Positions 52,591 to 61,892 of a stretch of 64,000 nt of DNA are shown here, piece after piece (positions within the stretch are counted from its first letter, which is position 1; the number at the start of each line of letters is the position of its first letter). The position numbers were made by a program, and so were the translations under genes. The stretch comes from Alphaproteobacteria bacterium (GTDB lineage Bacteria; Pseudomonadota; Alphaproteobacteria; UBA828). The stretch spans positions 124,001 through 188,000 of the forward strand of contig JAJDUK010000103.1 of NCBI GenBank assembly GCA_022826665.1, read 5' to 3'. The notes beneath the pieces were generated by a model. It was given only the letters and a program-made list of their open reading frames with translations, did not search any database and was not told the origin of the DNA.

Positions 52591-54270
52591 TTAGCTCTGG
52601 CTCGCAGCCCGCTTCTGCGCCCGCGCCCATGAATCGCGCAGTCCCACGGTGCGGTTGAAGATCGGCCGCTCGAGCGTGGAGACCGGATCGGGGCAGAAAT
52701 AGCCCTGCCGCTCGAACTGCACCGTCTCGCCCGGCGCCGCGCCGGCGAGGCCCGGCTCGATCCGGCAGCCGGTCAGCACGGTGCGCGATGCCGGATTGAG
52801 GTCGTCCCACAGCGCACCGCCGTCCGTACCCGGCACAGGCTTGGCAAAGAGTGAGCCGTAGAGCCGCACCTCCGCCTCCACCGAGTCCTGCACCGAGACC
52901 CAGTGCAGCGCTCCCCTCACCTTGCGCCCGTCCGGCGCCTGGCCGCCGCGGGTCTCCGGGTCGTAGGTGCAGCGCAGCTCGGTGACGGCGCCCGAGGCGT
53001 CCTTGACCGCCTCCCGGCAGGTCACGAGATAGCCGTAGCGCAGCCTCACCTCGCGCCCCGGCGCCAGCCGGAAGAATTTTTTGGGCGGGTCCTCCATGAA
53101 GTCGTCGGCCTCGACGTAGAGGGTCCGGCTGAAGCGGACCTGCCGGATGCCGGCGTCCGGGTCCTCGGGGTTGTTGAGGGCGTCGACCCATTCGCCCTCG
53201 CCTTCCGGGTAATTCTCGATCGTGAGCTTGAGCGGGCTAAGAACGCCGAAGCGACGCGGCGCAGTCTTGTTCAGCCGCTCGCGCACCGCATGGTCGAGCA
53301 TGGCCTGCTCCACTAGATTGTCGCTGGTCTTGGAGATCGCCAGCAAGCCCACGAAATCGCGAATCGCCTCCGGCGGCACGCCGCGCCGACGAAGGCCGCG
53401 CAGGGTCGGCATCCGGGGGTCGTCCCAGCCGTCCACCCTGCCCTCCTCCACCATCTGCGTGAGTCGCCGCTTGGAGAGCACTGTGTGGCTGAGGTTGAGG
53501 CGCGAGAACTCGTATTGCCGCGGCACCATCGGCACCGGCAGGTGCTCGATCAGCCAGTCGTAGAGCGGGCGGTGATCCTCGAACTCCAGGGTACAGAGCG
53601 AATGGGTCACGCCCTCGATCGCGTCCGACTGCCCGTGCGCGAAGTCATAGGTGGGATAGATGCACCAGTCCTCGCCGGTGCGCGGGTGGGCGGCGTGCAG
53701 GATGCGGTAGAGCACCGGGTCCCGCATGTTGATGTTGCCCGACGCCATGTCGATCTTCGCCCGCAGCACCCGCGCGCCTTCGGGGAACTCGCCTGCCCGC
53801 ATGCGGCGGAAGAGATCGAGGCTCTCCGCCGCCGGGCGGGTGCGATAAGGGCTGTCGCGCCCGGCCTCGGTGAGCGTGCCGCGATGGGCGCGGATGTCCT
53901 CGGCTGAGAGGTCGTCCACGTAGGCGTCGCCGCTCTGAATCAGATGCTCGGCCCACTCGTAGAGCCGCTCGAAATGGTCGGAGGCGAAGTAGAGGTGGCG
54001 GCCCCAGTCGAAGCCGAGCCAGCGCACGTCCTCCATGATGGCCTCGATGAACTCGTGCTCCTCCTTGGTCGGGTTGGTGTCGTCGAAGCGCATGTGGCAG
54101 CGCCCGCCGAACTCCTGCGGCACCCCGAAGTTGAGATAGATCGACTTGGCATGCCCGATGTGCAGATAGCCGTTGGGCTCGGGCGGGAAGCGTGTCACCA
54201 CCTCGTCGTGCCGCCCGGTCGCGAGGTCGGCGCGGACCACCGCCCGAATGAAGTCGTCGCCTGCGCTCAT
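52591..54270 (-). CDS. glnS: Glutaminyl-tRNA synthetase
   Basis: A 559-residue class I aminoacyl-tRNA synthetase. It has TRFPPEPNGYLHIGHAKSIYLNFG (HIGH motif), DDTNP, CIYPTYDFAHGQSD, and LSKRRL (KMSKS-like), plus the beta-barrel anticodon-binding part. It is of the size of bacterial GlnRS without the yeast-type extension. Many alphaproteobacteria make Gln-tRNA by the GatCAB route instead, so a direct GlnRS is informative about the lineage. The VapC-like toxin gene ends only 1 bp before its start. Confidence 0.96.
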   Translation of the reverse strand: MSAGDDFIRAVVRADLATGRHDEVVTRFPPEPNGYLHIGHAKSIYLNFGVPQEFGGRCHMRFDDTNPTKEEHEFIEAIMEDVRWLGFDWGRHLYFASDHFERLYEWAEHLIQSGDAYVDDLSAEDIRAHRGTLTEAGRDSPYRTRPAAESLDLFRRMRAGEFPEGARVLRAKIDMASGNINMRDPVLYRILHAAHPRTGEDWCIYPTYDFAHGQSDAIEGVTHSLCTLEFEDHRPLYDWLIEHLPVPMVPRQYEFSRLNLSHTVLSKRRLTQMVEEGRVDGWDDPRMPTLRGLRRRGVPPEAIRDFVGLLAISKTSDNLVEQAMLDHAVRERLNKTAPRRFGVLSPLKLTIENYPEGEGEWVDALNNPEDPDAGIRQVRFSRTLYVEADDFMEDPPKKFFRLAPGREVRLRYGYLVTCREAVKDASGAVTELRCTYDPETRGGQAPDGRKVRGALHWVSVQDSVEAEVRLYGSLFAKPVPGTDGGALWDDLNPASRTVLTGCRIEPGLAGAAPGETVQFERQGYFCPDPVSTLERPIFNRTVGLRDSWARAQKRAASQS

Positions 54271-54271
54271 G

Positions 54272-54703
54272 CTATGCCGTGACGGCCAGGGGATGTCCGA
54301 TGAGTCGACGATCGTCGGTGAGGAGTTGTAGCCCCTCTTCCTGGGCCTGTACCAGAAGAAGCTCGTCGAACGGGTCCTTGTGAGGAATTGGGGTATCGAG
54401 ATCGCACGCGGCGTGCCGCGCGGTCATCGTCAGGAACGTCACCCCCTGCCTTTCGAGCGCGGCGACCACATCCTTCGGATCGTATGGGCTCTTGCGTGCG
54501 CCGGACGGATGGAGAGTCCGAAACTTGAGCCGCATCTCCCAAATCGACACGGCGCTCACGTAGAGCCGTGCCTCCCACTTGTCGAAAAACCGACGCTCAC
54601 GCTTCGAAATTCGAGCGTTAGCCCGCATGAGCATGTAGAGATAGGACGTATCGAGAAGTACGCGCACCGGTCGTCGTCCACTACTCTTCGTCTTCCAATC
54701 CAA
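54272..54703 (-). CDS. PIN-domain toxin of the VapC type
   Basis: A 143-residue protein (132 if GTG 54667 is the start, which would remove the antitoxin overlap). The PIN domain has the Asp of VLLDTSYLYM, the Glu in SIWEMRLK, KDPFDELL and LTDDRR, forming the usual acidic metal site of an RNase. It follows the Phd/YefM-type antitoxin gene with a 23 bp overlap from the ATG, and ends next to the glnS start. VapC toxins cut initiator tRNA or other tRNA/rRNA. Confidence 0.9.
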   Translation of the reverse strand: MDWKTKSSGRRPVRVLLDTSYLYMLMRANARISKRERRFFDKWEARLYVSAVSIWEMRLKFRTLHPSGARKSPYDPKDVVAALERQGVTFLTMTARHAACDLDTPIPHKDPFDELLLVQAQEEGLQLLTDDRRLIGHPLAVTA

Positions 54704-54956
54704 GCACCCGGCGGCTCAGCGCCGGATCGTGAAAGGCGGCAATCATCGCCTCGGCCTCTTCCGGAGAGGCGTCTTCGATCCCAAGGCGCCGGCGGTCCGC
54801 TTCCAGCTTATCGAAGTCGATTCCGCCCCGTCCTTGGCAGCGCACGAGTTCGACGACCGGCTCGCCATGCTTGGTGATGACCACGCGTTTGCCGTTCTGA
54901 GCGTCCTTGACGAGCTTTGAGAGGTGCGCTTTCGCGTCGCGCAAGGCGTATTCCAT
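54681..54956 (-). CDS. Phd/YefM-type antitoxin
   Basis: A 91-residue protein from ATG 54956. MEYALRDAKAHLSKLVKDAQNGKRVVITKHGEPVVELVRC is the standard Phd/YefM DNA-binding fold; the rest is an acidic helical tail that would wrap the toxin (EAEAMIAAFHDPA). It neutralises the downstream PIN toxin and represses its own promoter. The pairing with a PIN toxin is common. The gene lies between glnS and a LLM monooxygenase on the same strand. Confidence 0.9.
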   Translation of the reverse strand: MEYALRDAKAHLSKLVKDAQNGKRVVITKHGEPVVELVRCQGRGGIDFDKLEADRRRLGIEDASPEEAEAMIAAFHDPALSRRVLGLEDEE

Positions 54957-55063
54957 GGCCGGTGCTTTCAATGGCCCGAGCGATCTTAGGACCCTACGCC
55001 GCTTGATGGCCGTGCGCAAGACTACAGTGTGACCACATTGTCCAATTGTTGGGAAACTGGAGG

Positions 55064-56095
55064 CTACTGGAAGTGCGGCATCACCTCGCTGGCGAAGAGT
55101 TCGGCCGAGGCCATCGCGTCCGCGCCGGAAACGCCCGGCATGTGCATCCAGCAGATCATCTCGCTCGGGTTCACCGCCGCCTGGTAGTCCTGGATGCGGC
55201 GGATGGCGAACTCCGGATCGCCGATGATGTAGCGGTCCTTGAAGGTTGCGAACGCGACTTCGGTGGGGTCTTCGATCACGCTGCCGTCGTCCCGCCGCAG
55301 CACCCGGTCGCCAGCAGCAGACGCGGCGCCGTAAAGCACGCGGTAGAGGTAGTCCACCGCAGGCGCGGCCTTCGCCTCCGCCTCCGCCATGGTCGGCGCG
55401 ACGAAGACCTGGCGGATGACCGGCCGCTCCGGAATCTCCCAGCCGGCGTCGTTGGCAGCGGCCTCGTAGGGCCGGAAATGCTCCTCCAGCTCAGCGAGCC
55501 CGTGGCGCGGCGACATGATCTGCACGCAGCGACGCGCCGCTGCCCGGCGCAGCGAGCCCGGCGCCGAGACCCCGTACCAGATGGGCGGATGCGGGCTTTG
55601 CACCGGCTTCGGCGTCACCCGCCCCTCCGGCACCCGGTAGTAGCGTCCCTCGAAAGAAAACTGCTCTCCGGTCCAGGCCTGGATCATCAGGTCCAGCGCC
55701 TCCTCGAAACGGCCGACCCGCTCCTCCCGAGGCACGCCGTGGGCGGCGAACTCCTGCGAGACGTAGCCTGGCGCCACGCCGAAGACGAAACGCCCGCCCG
55801 ACAGGTTGTCGATCACCGCGACATCCTCGGCGAGCTTGAGCGGCGCATAGAGCGGCACCAGCAGCACCGCCGTGCCGATCCGCATCCGCTCGGTGACCGC
55901 CGCGGCCCCGGCCATCGCCACCAGCGGGCCGGGGCAAAAGCTGTCCTTCTGGACATGGTGGGAGCACTGGAAGGTCGAGACGTAGCCCAGCTCCTCCGCC
56001 CGCGGCAGGCAGCGCAGCATGTCCCGGTAGGTTTCCTGGCTCGCGATGCCGCTCTCCGGCGGCACCTGGTGAGCGAAGAGCAGACCGAACTTCAT
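55064..56095 (-). CDS. Luciferase-like (LLM class) flavin monooxygenase
   Basis: A 343-residue LLM enzyme from ATG 56095. It starts MKFGLLFAHQVPP and has the TIM-barrel landmarks TFQCSHHVQKD, RIGTAVLLVPLYAPLKLAEDVAVIDNLSGGRFVFGVAPGY and PKPVQSPHPPIWYG. It oxidises a small substrate with reduced FMN or F420. It lies 34 bp after an SDR and is preceded by a PPOX-family gene, so these three make a likely operon. The true substrate and cofactor cannot be told. Confidence 0.9.
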   Translation of the reverse strand: MKFGLLFAHQVPPESGIASQETYRDMLRCLPRAEELGYVSTFQCSHHVQKDSFCPGPLVAMAGAAAVTERMRIGTAVLLVPLYAPLKLAEDVAVIDNLSGGRFVFGVAPGYVSQEFAAHGVPREERVGRFEEALDLMIQAWTGEQFSFEGRYYRVPEGRVTPKPVQSPHPPIWYGVSAPGSLRRAAARRCVQIMSPRHGLAELEEHFRPYEAAANDAGWEIPERPVIRQVFVAPTMAEAEAKAAPAVDYLYRVLYGAASAAGDRVLRRDDGSVIEDPTEVAFATFKDRYIIGDPEFAIRRIQDYQAAVNPSEMICWMHMPGVSGADAMASAELFASEVMPHFQ

Positions 56096-56129
56096 CGCGC
56101 CGTCCTCGTCGTGTCTGCGGCCTCGGGCG

Positions 56130-56888
56130 TCAGGCGTGAGTGTCCGAGAACGCGGCACCCGAGATTCCGGAGAGCCAGCCGTCGTCCACGCGCAGATTGG
56201 TGCCGTGGATATGGGCGGCATCGTCCGAGCAGAGGAAGAGCACGGCTGCGGCGATATTGTCGGGCTCCATGTAGCCCTTGCGGGTGGCCAGCATACGGGC
56301 GAGGCCGGCGTTGAAGGCGTCGTCGGTCCATTGGTGCTCGGTCATCTGCGTGCGGATGAAGCCGGGTCCCACCGCATTGACGTTGATGCCGTCGGGCGCG
56401 AGCGCCATGGCCAATGCCTGTGTGAGGTTGAGGAGCCCGCCCTTCGCCGCGCAATAGGCCTGGGCGGTACCGAACCCCTGAATGGCGGCGATCGACGTGA
56501 TGTTGACGACGCGCCCGCCGCCGCGCTGGCGCATCTGCGGTACCACCGCCTGGATGAGGAAGAACACGCCCTTCAAGTTGATATCGACGTTGCGGTCCCA
56601 GTTCTCCTCGGTGGTCTCGTCGAACGGCGCCTGCTCGAACACGCCGACGCAGTTGGCGAGCAGATCGATGGGGCCGAGATCGGCCTCCACCTCGGCAGCG
56701 AGGCGCCGGCACTCCGCGACACTGCTGAGGTCCGCTTGGTAACAGCGCGCGCCGGCGACGGGACTCTCGCCCGAGACCGCATCCGCCAACGCCAACTCCG
56801 CCCCTTCGGCGGCGAATCGCTCGGCGACCTTGCGGCCGATGCCGCCCATCGCTCCCGTGATCAGTGCCCGCTTTCCCTCTAGCCTCAT
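56130..56888 (-). CDS. Short-chain dehydrogenase/reductase
   Basis: A 252-residue classical SDR with TGAMGGIGRKV, the NAG-like ANCVGVF (Asn-Cys-Val in place of Asn-Ala-Gly), the catalytic Ser in NITSIAAI, and YCAAKGG. It ends with HIHGTNLRVDDGW. It oxidises or reduces a hydroxy or keto substrate with NAD(P). It lies between the PPOX-like and LLM genes, 33-34 bp from each, in the same direction. Substrate unknown. Confidence 0.9.
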   Translation of the reverse strand: MRLEGKRALITGAMGGIGRKVAERFAAEGAELALADAVSGESPVAGARCYQADLSSVAECRRLAAEVEADLGPIDLLANCVGVFEQAPFDETTEENWDRNVDINLKGVFFLIQAVVPQMRQRGGGRVVNITSIAAIQGFGTAQAYCAAKGGLLNLTQALAMALAPDGINVNAVGPGFIRTQMTEHQWTDDAFNAGLARMLATRKGYMEPDNIAAAVLFLCSDDAAHIHGTNLRVDDGWLSGISGAAFSDTHA

Positions 56889-56921
56889 CGCTCATCTCCC
56901 CTCGTGTGGCGCAGGCAGCGC

Positions 56922-57317
56922 CTATTCCATGAGCGCGACCTTCTCCGGCTCGATCCGGACGATCACGCGCTGCTCTCCCTCCTGGCGGTAGGGATAGCTG
57001 TCCAGGTCCAGGTACTTCTTGGCCATCGCGTCGATGTGCGCATCGGCGCCCTCGTGCTCCATCGCCACCACGCGGCCCTGGATCATTGCCTGCTGGTAAG
57101 GGTTCTCCATGTCGAACACGGCGATCGCGACCCGCGCGTCGCGGCGCATGTTCTTGGGCTTCACGCGTCCTTCAGCCGTGTTGAAGACGATGTGGGGGCC
57201 GTCGGTGTGAATCCAGATGACGGACGCCTGGGGTCGGCCGTCGCCCATCACGGTCGCCACGGTCGCGAAGTTCTTCCCGTCCAGCAACCGTCTTGCCAGA
57301 TCCGGCAACTCAACCAT
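56922..57317 (-). CDS. Pyridoxamine-5'-phosphate-oxidase-fold flavin protein
   Basis: A 131-residue protein from ATG 57317. It has the split-barrel pattern FATVATVMGDGRPQASVIWIHTDG, NTAEGRVKPKNMRRDARVAIAVFD, and QGRVVAMEHEGADAHIDAMAKKYL. This is the PPOX class that uses FMN or F420. It precedes an SDR and a LLM monooxygenase on the same strand, so it may supply or recycle the flavin step. Its exact reaction is unknown. Confidence 0.86.
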   Translation of the reverse strand: MVELPDLARRLLDGKNFATVATVMGDGRPQASVIWIHTDGPHIVFNTAEGRVKPKNMRRDARVAIAVFDMENPYQQAMIQGRVVAMEHEGADAHIDAMAKKYLDLDSYPYRQEGEQRVIVRIEPEKVALME

Positions 57318-57397
57318 CGTGCTTCTCCCTGTCCGTCCCGCCGTCGCGGCGCCACCATACAGACGGTGCGCAACCTTAGCACGCCCCGCCAGCCGCC

Positions 57398-58585
57398 TCA
57401 GTCGCTGCGCTCCACAACGGCGGCGGCCTCCAGTTCGATCCCGCCGACACTCTTGAGAGGCATTGCCGTGATGGCGTCGGCGAGCGGATAGGCCCGATCC
57501 CCCGGATAGAGCACCCACAGGTGCTCCAGGCCCAGGTCCTTCATGACGACATGCATGGACTTCGTCGTGCGCGGCGCGTCGGTGCACTTAAACTCGAAGC
57601 CCCAGCGCCGTCCCCGCCGCAGCAACAGCAGGTCGAGCTCGGCTCCCCGCTGGGTGGCGTAGAAATATGCCTCGTGCTCGCCGTGCGCGAGCAGCGTCTG
57701 CTCCAGGGCAAACCCCTCCCAACTGGCGCCGTAGCGTGGATGCACCGGCAGGTCGGACGCCTTCTCGAGTCCCAGCAGGAAGTGCAGCACGCCGCTGTCG
57801 CGCAGATAAACCTTGGGTGACTTGACGATGCGCTTGCCGAGATTCTCGAACCACGGCGGCAGAATCCGGACCATGAAGGCGCCCGCCAGCAGGTCGCGAT
57901 AGCGGTTTACTGTGGTGACACCCACGTCCATCGAGCGCGCGAGCTCTGCCGCGTTCCAGGTCTGCCCGTGGTAATGCGCCAGCATCCGCCAGAATCGGCC
58001 CAGCGATTCGGGCGGCACCCGCGAGCCCAGCCCTGAGATGTCCCGTTCCAGGAACGTCCGGGTGAATGAGCGCATCCAGCGCGTCCACGCCGCCGCCGAA
58101 GGTGCCAGCCACGCGCGCGGAAAGCCGCCCCGCATCCATAATTTGTCCTGATTAGCGAGCCCCACCTCGGCCAGCGAAAACCCGCCCACATCAACGAAGA
58201 GAATCCGCCCCGCCAAGGTTTCGGAGACCCCCTGAATCAGGTCCCAGGACGCGCTGCCCAGCAGAAGAAAGACCGCATTCCGGTCCGGATCGTCGCAAAT
58301 CGGGCGCAGCACCTCGAAGAGCCCCGGCATGCGCTGAATCTCGTCGATAACGACGAGTCCTTCGCTGTTTCTCAGGAGCCTCTCGGGCGTGCCGGACAAT
58401 GCCTCTCGCGTCGCGGCCACCTCCAGGTCGAGAAGAGTGGACGGCCCCGGCCACTCTCCCGCAACCTGTCGCGCCAGCGTCGTCTTGCCCACTTGCCGGG
58501 CACCCAGCAAGGCGACCGCCGGCACTTCGGATAGCCCCTGGACGGCGGCAGCCAGGAGCGCGGGACGCTGGATAAATTGTTGCAT
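57398..58585 (-). CDS. AAA-type ATPase with DUF4143 domain
   Basis: A 395-residue protein. Walker A GARQVGKTT at about residue 28, Walker B in GLVVIDEIQ, and sensor-like LLGSASWDL make an AAA_14 ATPase. The C-terminal DUF4143 domain has WEGFALEQTLL and ELDLLLLRRGRRWGFEFK, a nuclease-like fold. Such proteins are widespread, often mobile, and of unclear role. It has its own promoter region in the 124 bp gap, which is A/T-rich just before the start. Confidence 0.88.
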   Translation of the reverse strand: MQQFIQRPALLAAAVQGLSEVPAVALLGARQVGKTTLARQVAGEWPGPSTLLDLEVAATREALSGTPERLLRNSEGLVVIDEIQRMPGLFEVLRPICDDPDRNAVFLLLGSASWDLIQGVSETLAGRILFVDVGGFSLAEVGLANQDKLWMRGGFPRAWLAPSAAAWTRWMRSFTRTFLERDISGLGSRVPPESLGRFWRMLAHYHGQTWNAAELARSMDVGVTTVNRYRDLLAGAFMVRILPPWFENLGKRIVKSPKVYLRDSGVLHFLLGLEKASDLPVHPRYGASWEGFALEQTLLAHGEHEAYFYATQRGAELDLLLLRRGRRWGFEFKCTDAPRTTKSMHVVMKDLGLEHLWVLYPGDRAYPLADAITAMPLKSVGGIELEAAAVVERSD

Positions 58586-58709
58586 ATCGTTCGTCTGATG
58601 TACGATTCACAACAATAATACGGTGAATGGCAGGACTGAGTCCAGTGCATTCATGCGCCTGATGGCGCAGAGCCGCCGGGCGTCTACAGAGGGCTGAGGA
58701 AGCACCCTC

Positions 58710-59579
58710 TCAAGCAACCCACTCGTTGGCCTCGTCGCTGTCGCCGGCGATGGTAGTGCGGACCATGCGGCGCGGCTGGTCGGCGGGATGGCCCAAGCCC
58801 CGGTGCAGCACGCAGCGGTTGTCCCATATGACCAGGTCGCCCACCTGCCACTTGTGAATGTGGATGCGGGGCGGCCGGCAGGCCTCGACGCACAGCTCCT
58901 CCAGAAACTTGCGGCTCTCGTCGTGGTCCTCGCCCACGATGTGGCTGGCATGGCGGCCGATATAGAGGTTGCGCCGCCCGGTCGCCGGGTGCGTGCGGAT
59001 CACGGGCTGCTCCACCGGCGGCAGATCGTCCCACTCGTCCTGGGTGATGCCGCCCATGCCGCCGACCTTGCCCTGGCTGTAGGCGTAACTGTGCACGGCG
59101 ATCTTGTCCGCGAGCCAGTCCCGCATGGCGGCATCGAGGGCGTCATAGGCCGCGCGCATGTCAGCGAAGGCGGTCTCGCCTCCGGTCCTGGGCACGATCT
59201 TCGCCGTCAGCAGCGAAGCCTTGGCCGGGATGCGCTTGTACGAGCTGTCAGTGTGCCAATAGTTGTTGCCCTTCAGCAGCCTGCCCGTGTCGCTGTCGGC
59301 GCCCCAGAGCGTGCCGTCCTTCTTGACGTTGGAGAGGTGGATGATCGCCGGGTCGCCTTGGGTGTGGGTCTTGGTGAGGCTGCGCTCCAGCGGGCCGAAG
59401 CGGCGGCTGAAGTCCACCTGCTCCTGCTCCGAGAGGTGCTGACCGGGGAAGATCAGGACCGCGTGGGCGTGCCACGCCTCCTCGATGGCCGCGAACGCCT
59501 CGCCGTCGAGCGCGGCGAGCCGGACATTACCGACCACCGCGCCGAGGGTGGCGTCGGTCGGCGTGATCTCAGGAGTCAT
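58710..59579 (-). CDS. TauD/TfdA-family 2OG dioxygenase
   Basis: A 289-residue enzyme with iron ligands His109-Thr-Asp111 (YWHTDSSYK), the distal His in CVLHRGLGHP, and the 2OG-binding Arg in RRMVRTTI. This is the alpha-ketoglutarate-dependent taurine / 2,4-D dioxygenase family, which opens sulfonates, phenoxyacids or alkyl sulfates. It lies 22 bp after the enolase-superfamily gene on the same strand, so they may share an operon. The substrate cannot be assigned. Confidence 0.9.
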   Translation of the reverse strand: MTPEITPTDATLGAVVGNVRLAALDGEAFAAIEEAWHAHAVLIFPGQHLSEQEQVDFSRRFGPLERSLTKTHTQGDPAIIHLSNVKKDGTLWGADSDTGRLLKGNNYWHTDSSYKRIPAKASLLTAKIVPRTGGETAFADMRAAYDALDAAMRDWLADKIAVHSYAYSQGKVGGMGGITQDEWDDLPPVEQPVIRTHPATGRRNLYIGRHASHIVGEDHDESRKFLEELCVEACRPPRIHIHKWQVGDLVIWDNRCVLHRGLGHPADQPRRMVRTTIAGDSDEANEWVA

Positions 59580-59601
59580 GGCGCCCTCCCGTTGCGTCGG
59601 C

Positions 59602-60756
59602 CTATTCCCTGGCCCAGCCGGGAATGTAGCAGGGCCCCGGAATCGCCGGATAGCGCTCCAGCACCGCCTCGTCGATCTCGATCCCGATGCCCGGCCCGTC
59701 GGGCGGCTCGATATGGCCGTCGACCACGCCCGTGTAACCCTTGGCGAGGTCGGTGCGGAACGGGTTCACCGTCGCCACGTCCGCCTCGTAAATCAGCCCG
59801 TTCGGGATCGCGCACAGCAGATGCGCGTTGCCGGCGGCGCTCAGGATGCTGTGGCTGGTGTGCGGCGCCATCGGGATGTGCCAGGCGGCGGCCATATCGG
59901 AAATCTTCTTGAGCTCGCTGAGCCCGCCCGACTTGCAGAAATCGGCCTGGCAGATGGAGATCGCCCGTCCCTCGAACAGCGCGCGGAAGGCCGGCCTCCC
60001 GTAGTGGTTCTCGCCGGCCGCGATGGGGATCGCGGTGCGCGTGCGCAGCTCGGCATAGGCCGGGATGTTGTCCGGCGTGAACGGCTCCTCCAGCCAGTAC
60101 ACCCGGTTCTCCTCGCAGTACCGCAGAACCTCCGGGATATCGAGCAGGTCGTAGCGGGTGGCGGCATCGACGGCGATGTCGAGATCGTCGCCAAAGGTAT
60201 TGCGGATGTGGCTCACGCGCATGGCATCCCGTGCCGGGTGATCGCCGACGCGCATCTTGATCGCTGTATAGCCCTCGGCCACCAGCGCGGCCACTTCTTT
60301 TTCCAGCTCTTCCGGCGGTTTGAAGCCGAGACTTAAACCCCCGGCATAGGCGCGAATGCGCTTCTTGGCCCCACCCAGCAGCGTGTAGACCGGCAAGCCC
60401 AGCAGCTTGCCCTTGAGATCCCAGAGCGCGTTGTCGATGCCTGCGAGCGCGGTAATGCTCCCGGCACCGAGGCCGTGGGTGACGATCTGCTGACGCTCCA
60501 GCCGGTGCCAGATGCCTTCGCTGTCCAGCGGGTCGGCACCGATGATTAGCGAGCCGATGCCGTCCTGGATCACCGTCGCCATCGCGGTCGGGTTCTGGCC
60601 GTGATGGGCCTCGCCCAGGCCGACCGCGCCGCTCTCGTCCGTGATCCGCACCAGCACGATGTCGCGCTTTGTGTTGGTGCCGAGGCCCAGGCGCACGAAG
60701 TTACTCTCGAACGGGCACGAATGTGCGCTTGCCCGAACCTCGACGATTTTGGCCAT
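59602..60756 (-). CDS. Enolase-superfamily dehydratase or racemase (MR/MLE type)
   Basis: A 384-residue protein from ATG 60756. The barrel shows the KxK-like IKMRVGDH, metal Asp in IAVDAATRYDL, Glu in WLEEPFTPDN, Glu in AAGENHYGR, and His in PMAPHTSHSI. These are the parts of a mandelate-racemase-type active site, acting on a carboxylate alpha-proton. The length fits sugar-acid dehydratases. It is upstream of a 2OG dioxygenase in the same direction, suggesting a two-step breakdown. Confidence 0.87.
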   Translation of the reverse strand: MAKIVEVRASAHSCPFESNFVRLGLGTNTKRDIVLVRITDESGAVGLGEAHHGQNPTAMATVIQDGIGSLIIGADPLDSEGIWHRLERQQIVTHGLGAGSITALAGIDNALWDLKGKLLGLPVYTLLGGAKKRIRAYAGGLSLGFKPPEELEKEVAALVAEGYTAIKMRVGDHPARDAMRVSHIRNTFGDDLDIAVDAATRYDLLDIPEVLRYCEENRVYWLEEPFTPDNIPAYAELRTRTAIPIAAGENHYGRPAFRALFEGRAISICQADFCKSGGLSELKKISDMAAAWHIPMAPHTSHSILSAAGNAHLLCAIPNGLIYEADVATVNPFRTDLAKGYTGVVDGHIEPPDGPGIGIEIDEAVLERYPAIPGPCYIPGWARE

Positions 60757-61013
60757 CCCCTTTTTCCTCCCCGGTCGCGGGCCACGGCGGTAGCGCGCCG
60801 AAGCTAAGCCGCGGCGGGGCCGCCCGCAAGCCGCGCCTTTCCTCCCTGCCGCTCTCCCGCGCGCACGACCCAGCGAGCGCGTCACCCCGCTGAAATCCGA
60901 GAAGCCGCGCCACCGGCATCAGCAAAATGCGTGGCGACAAATTTGAATCGTTTGGCTCAATTTGGACAATCAAATGGATAGTTCGATTCACAAGATTCAG
61001 AAAGGGTGTCGCA

Positions 61014-61793
61014 ATGACACGAGCACACGGGTTCCCCTGCCGCGCTGCGGCGATGGTGCTTGCCGTGCTGGCGATCGTAACCGCAAGCATCGCCGATTTC
61101 GGCCACGCCTTTGGCGCCGAGACCTGGCACGGCCTCGTCATCGCGCCGGAGCATCGCTGCGCGCCATACGACCGGGGCGATTACCGCTATTCGCAGTCGG
61201 TCGAGGCCGAGATCGTCGCCACCATGGGAGGCAGGGTCTACGGGCCCTACACGGGGCGGCACTATTCGACCACGCGACAAACCGATATCGAGCACATCGT
61301 CGCCGTCTCCGAGGCTCATGACAGTGGGCTCTGCGCCGCCGGCCCCGATCTTCGGCGGCGCTTTGCTTCCGACCTGCTCAACCTGACCCTGGCTGCGCCC
61401 GAGGTGAACCGTTGCGGAAGCGGCGGAAAATGCGCCTTCGATTTCGCAGAATGGCTGCCGCCGTTGAACCGCTGCTGGTACGCAGCGCGCATCGTCGCGG
61501 TCAAGCGCGCGTACGCACTGACCGTCGACCGGCGTGAGGCTGCCGCCCTCGAACGGGTTCTTTCGGGCTGCGCCTCCACCGAGATGATCGTCACCGCAGC
61601 GATTGCCGACTCCACGAACGCACAGCCTCGCACCGTCTCGGCGTCCGACGTGCTCGCTCTCTATGACGACAATCGCAACGGCCGCATCACGTGCGCGGAG
61701 GCACGACGCCACGGCATCGCGCCCGTACCGCGCGACCATCCGGCCTATCGCTACATGCGCGACGGGGACGGCGACGGGGTGGTCTGCGAATAG
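61014..61793 (+). CDS. Secreted HNH-family nuclease with calcium-binding tail
   Basis: A 259-residue protein from ATG 61014. A signal peptide (AAAMVLAVLAIVTASIADFGHAFGAE) is followed by a GmrSD/DUF1524-like HNH core: DIEHIVAVSEAHDSG (His94) and SDLLNLTLAAPEVNRCGSG. A disulfide is likely between paired Cys. The C-terminus has an EF-hand-like YDDNRNGRITCAEARRHGI and an Excalibur-like YMRDGDGDGVVCE, both calcium-binding types. It probably degrades extracellular DNA or RNA for nutrition or competition. It stands alone; a 257 bp upstream gap, A/T-richer than the region, probably holds its promoter. Confidence 0.85.
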   Translation: MTRAHGFPCRAAAMVLAVLAIVTASIADFGHAFGAETWHGLVIAPEHRCAPYDRGDYRYSQSVEAEIVATMGGRVYGPYTGRHYSTTRQTDIEHIVAVSEAHDSGLCAAGPDLRRRFASDLLNLTLAAPEVNRCGSGGKCAFDFAEWLPPLNRCWYAARIVAVKRAYALTVDRREAAALERVLSGCASTEMIVTAAIADSTNAQPRTVSASDVLALYDDNRNGRITCAEARRHGIAPVPRDHPAYRYMRDGDGDGVVCE

Positions 61794-61892
61794 AAGCCAA
61801 ACGCTCACCGCCCCCGACCGAAGTCCAGCTCGTTTCGCACACGAGCCGGTCGGGTCAGAATGCCGGCGACTCACCAGAGACGGGAGGGCGCC

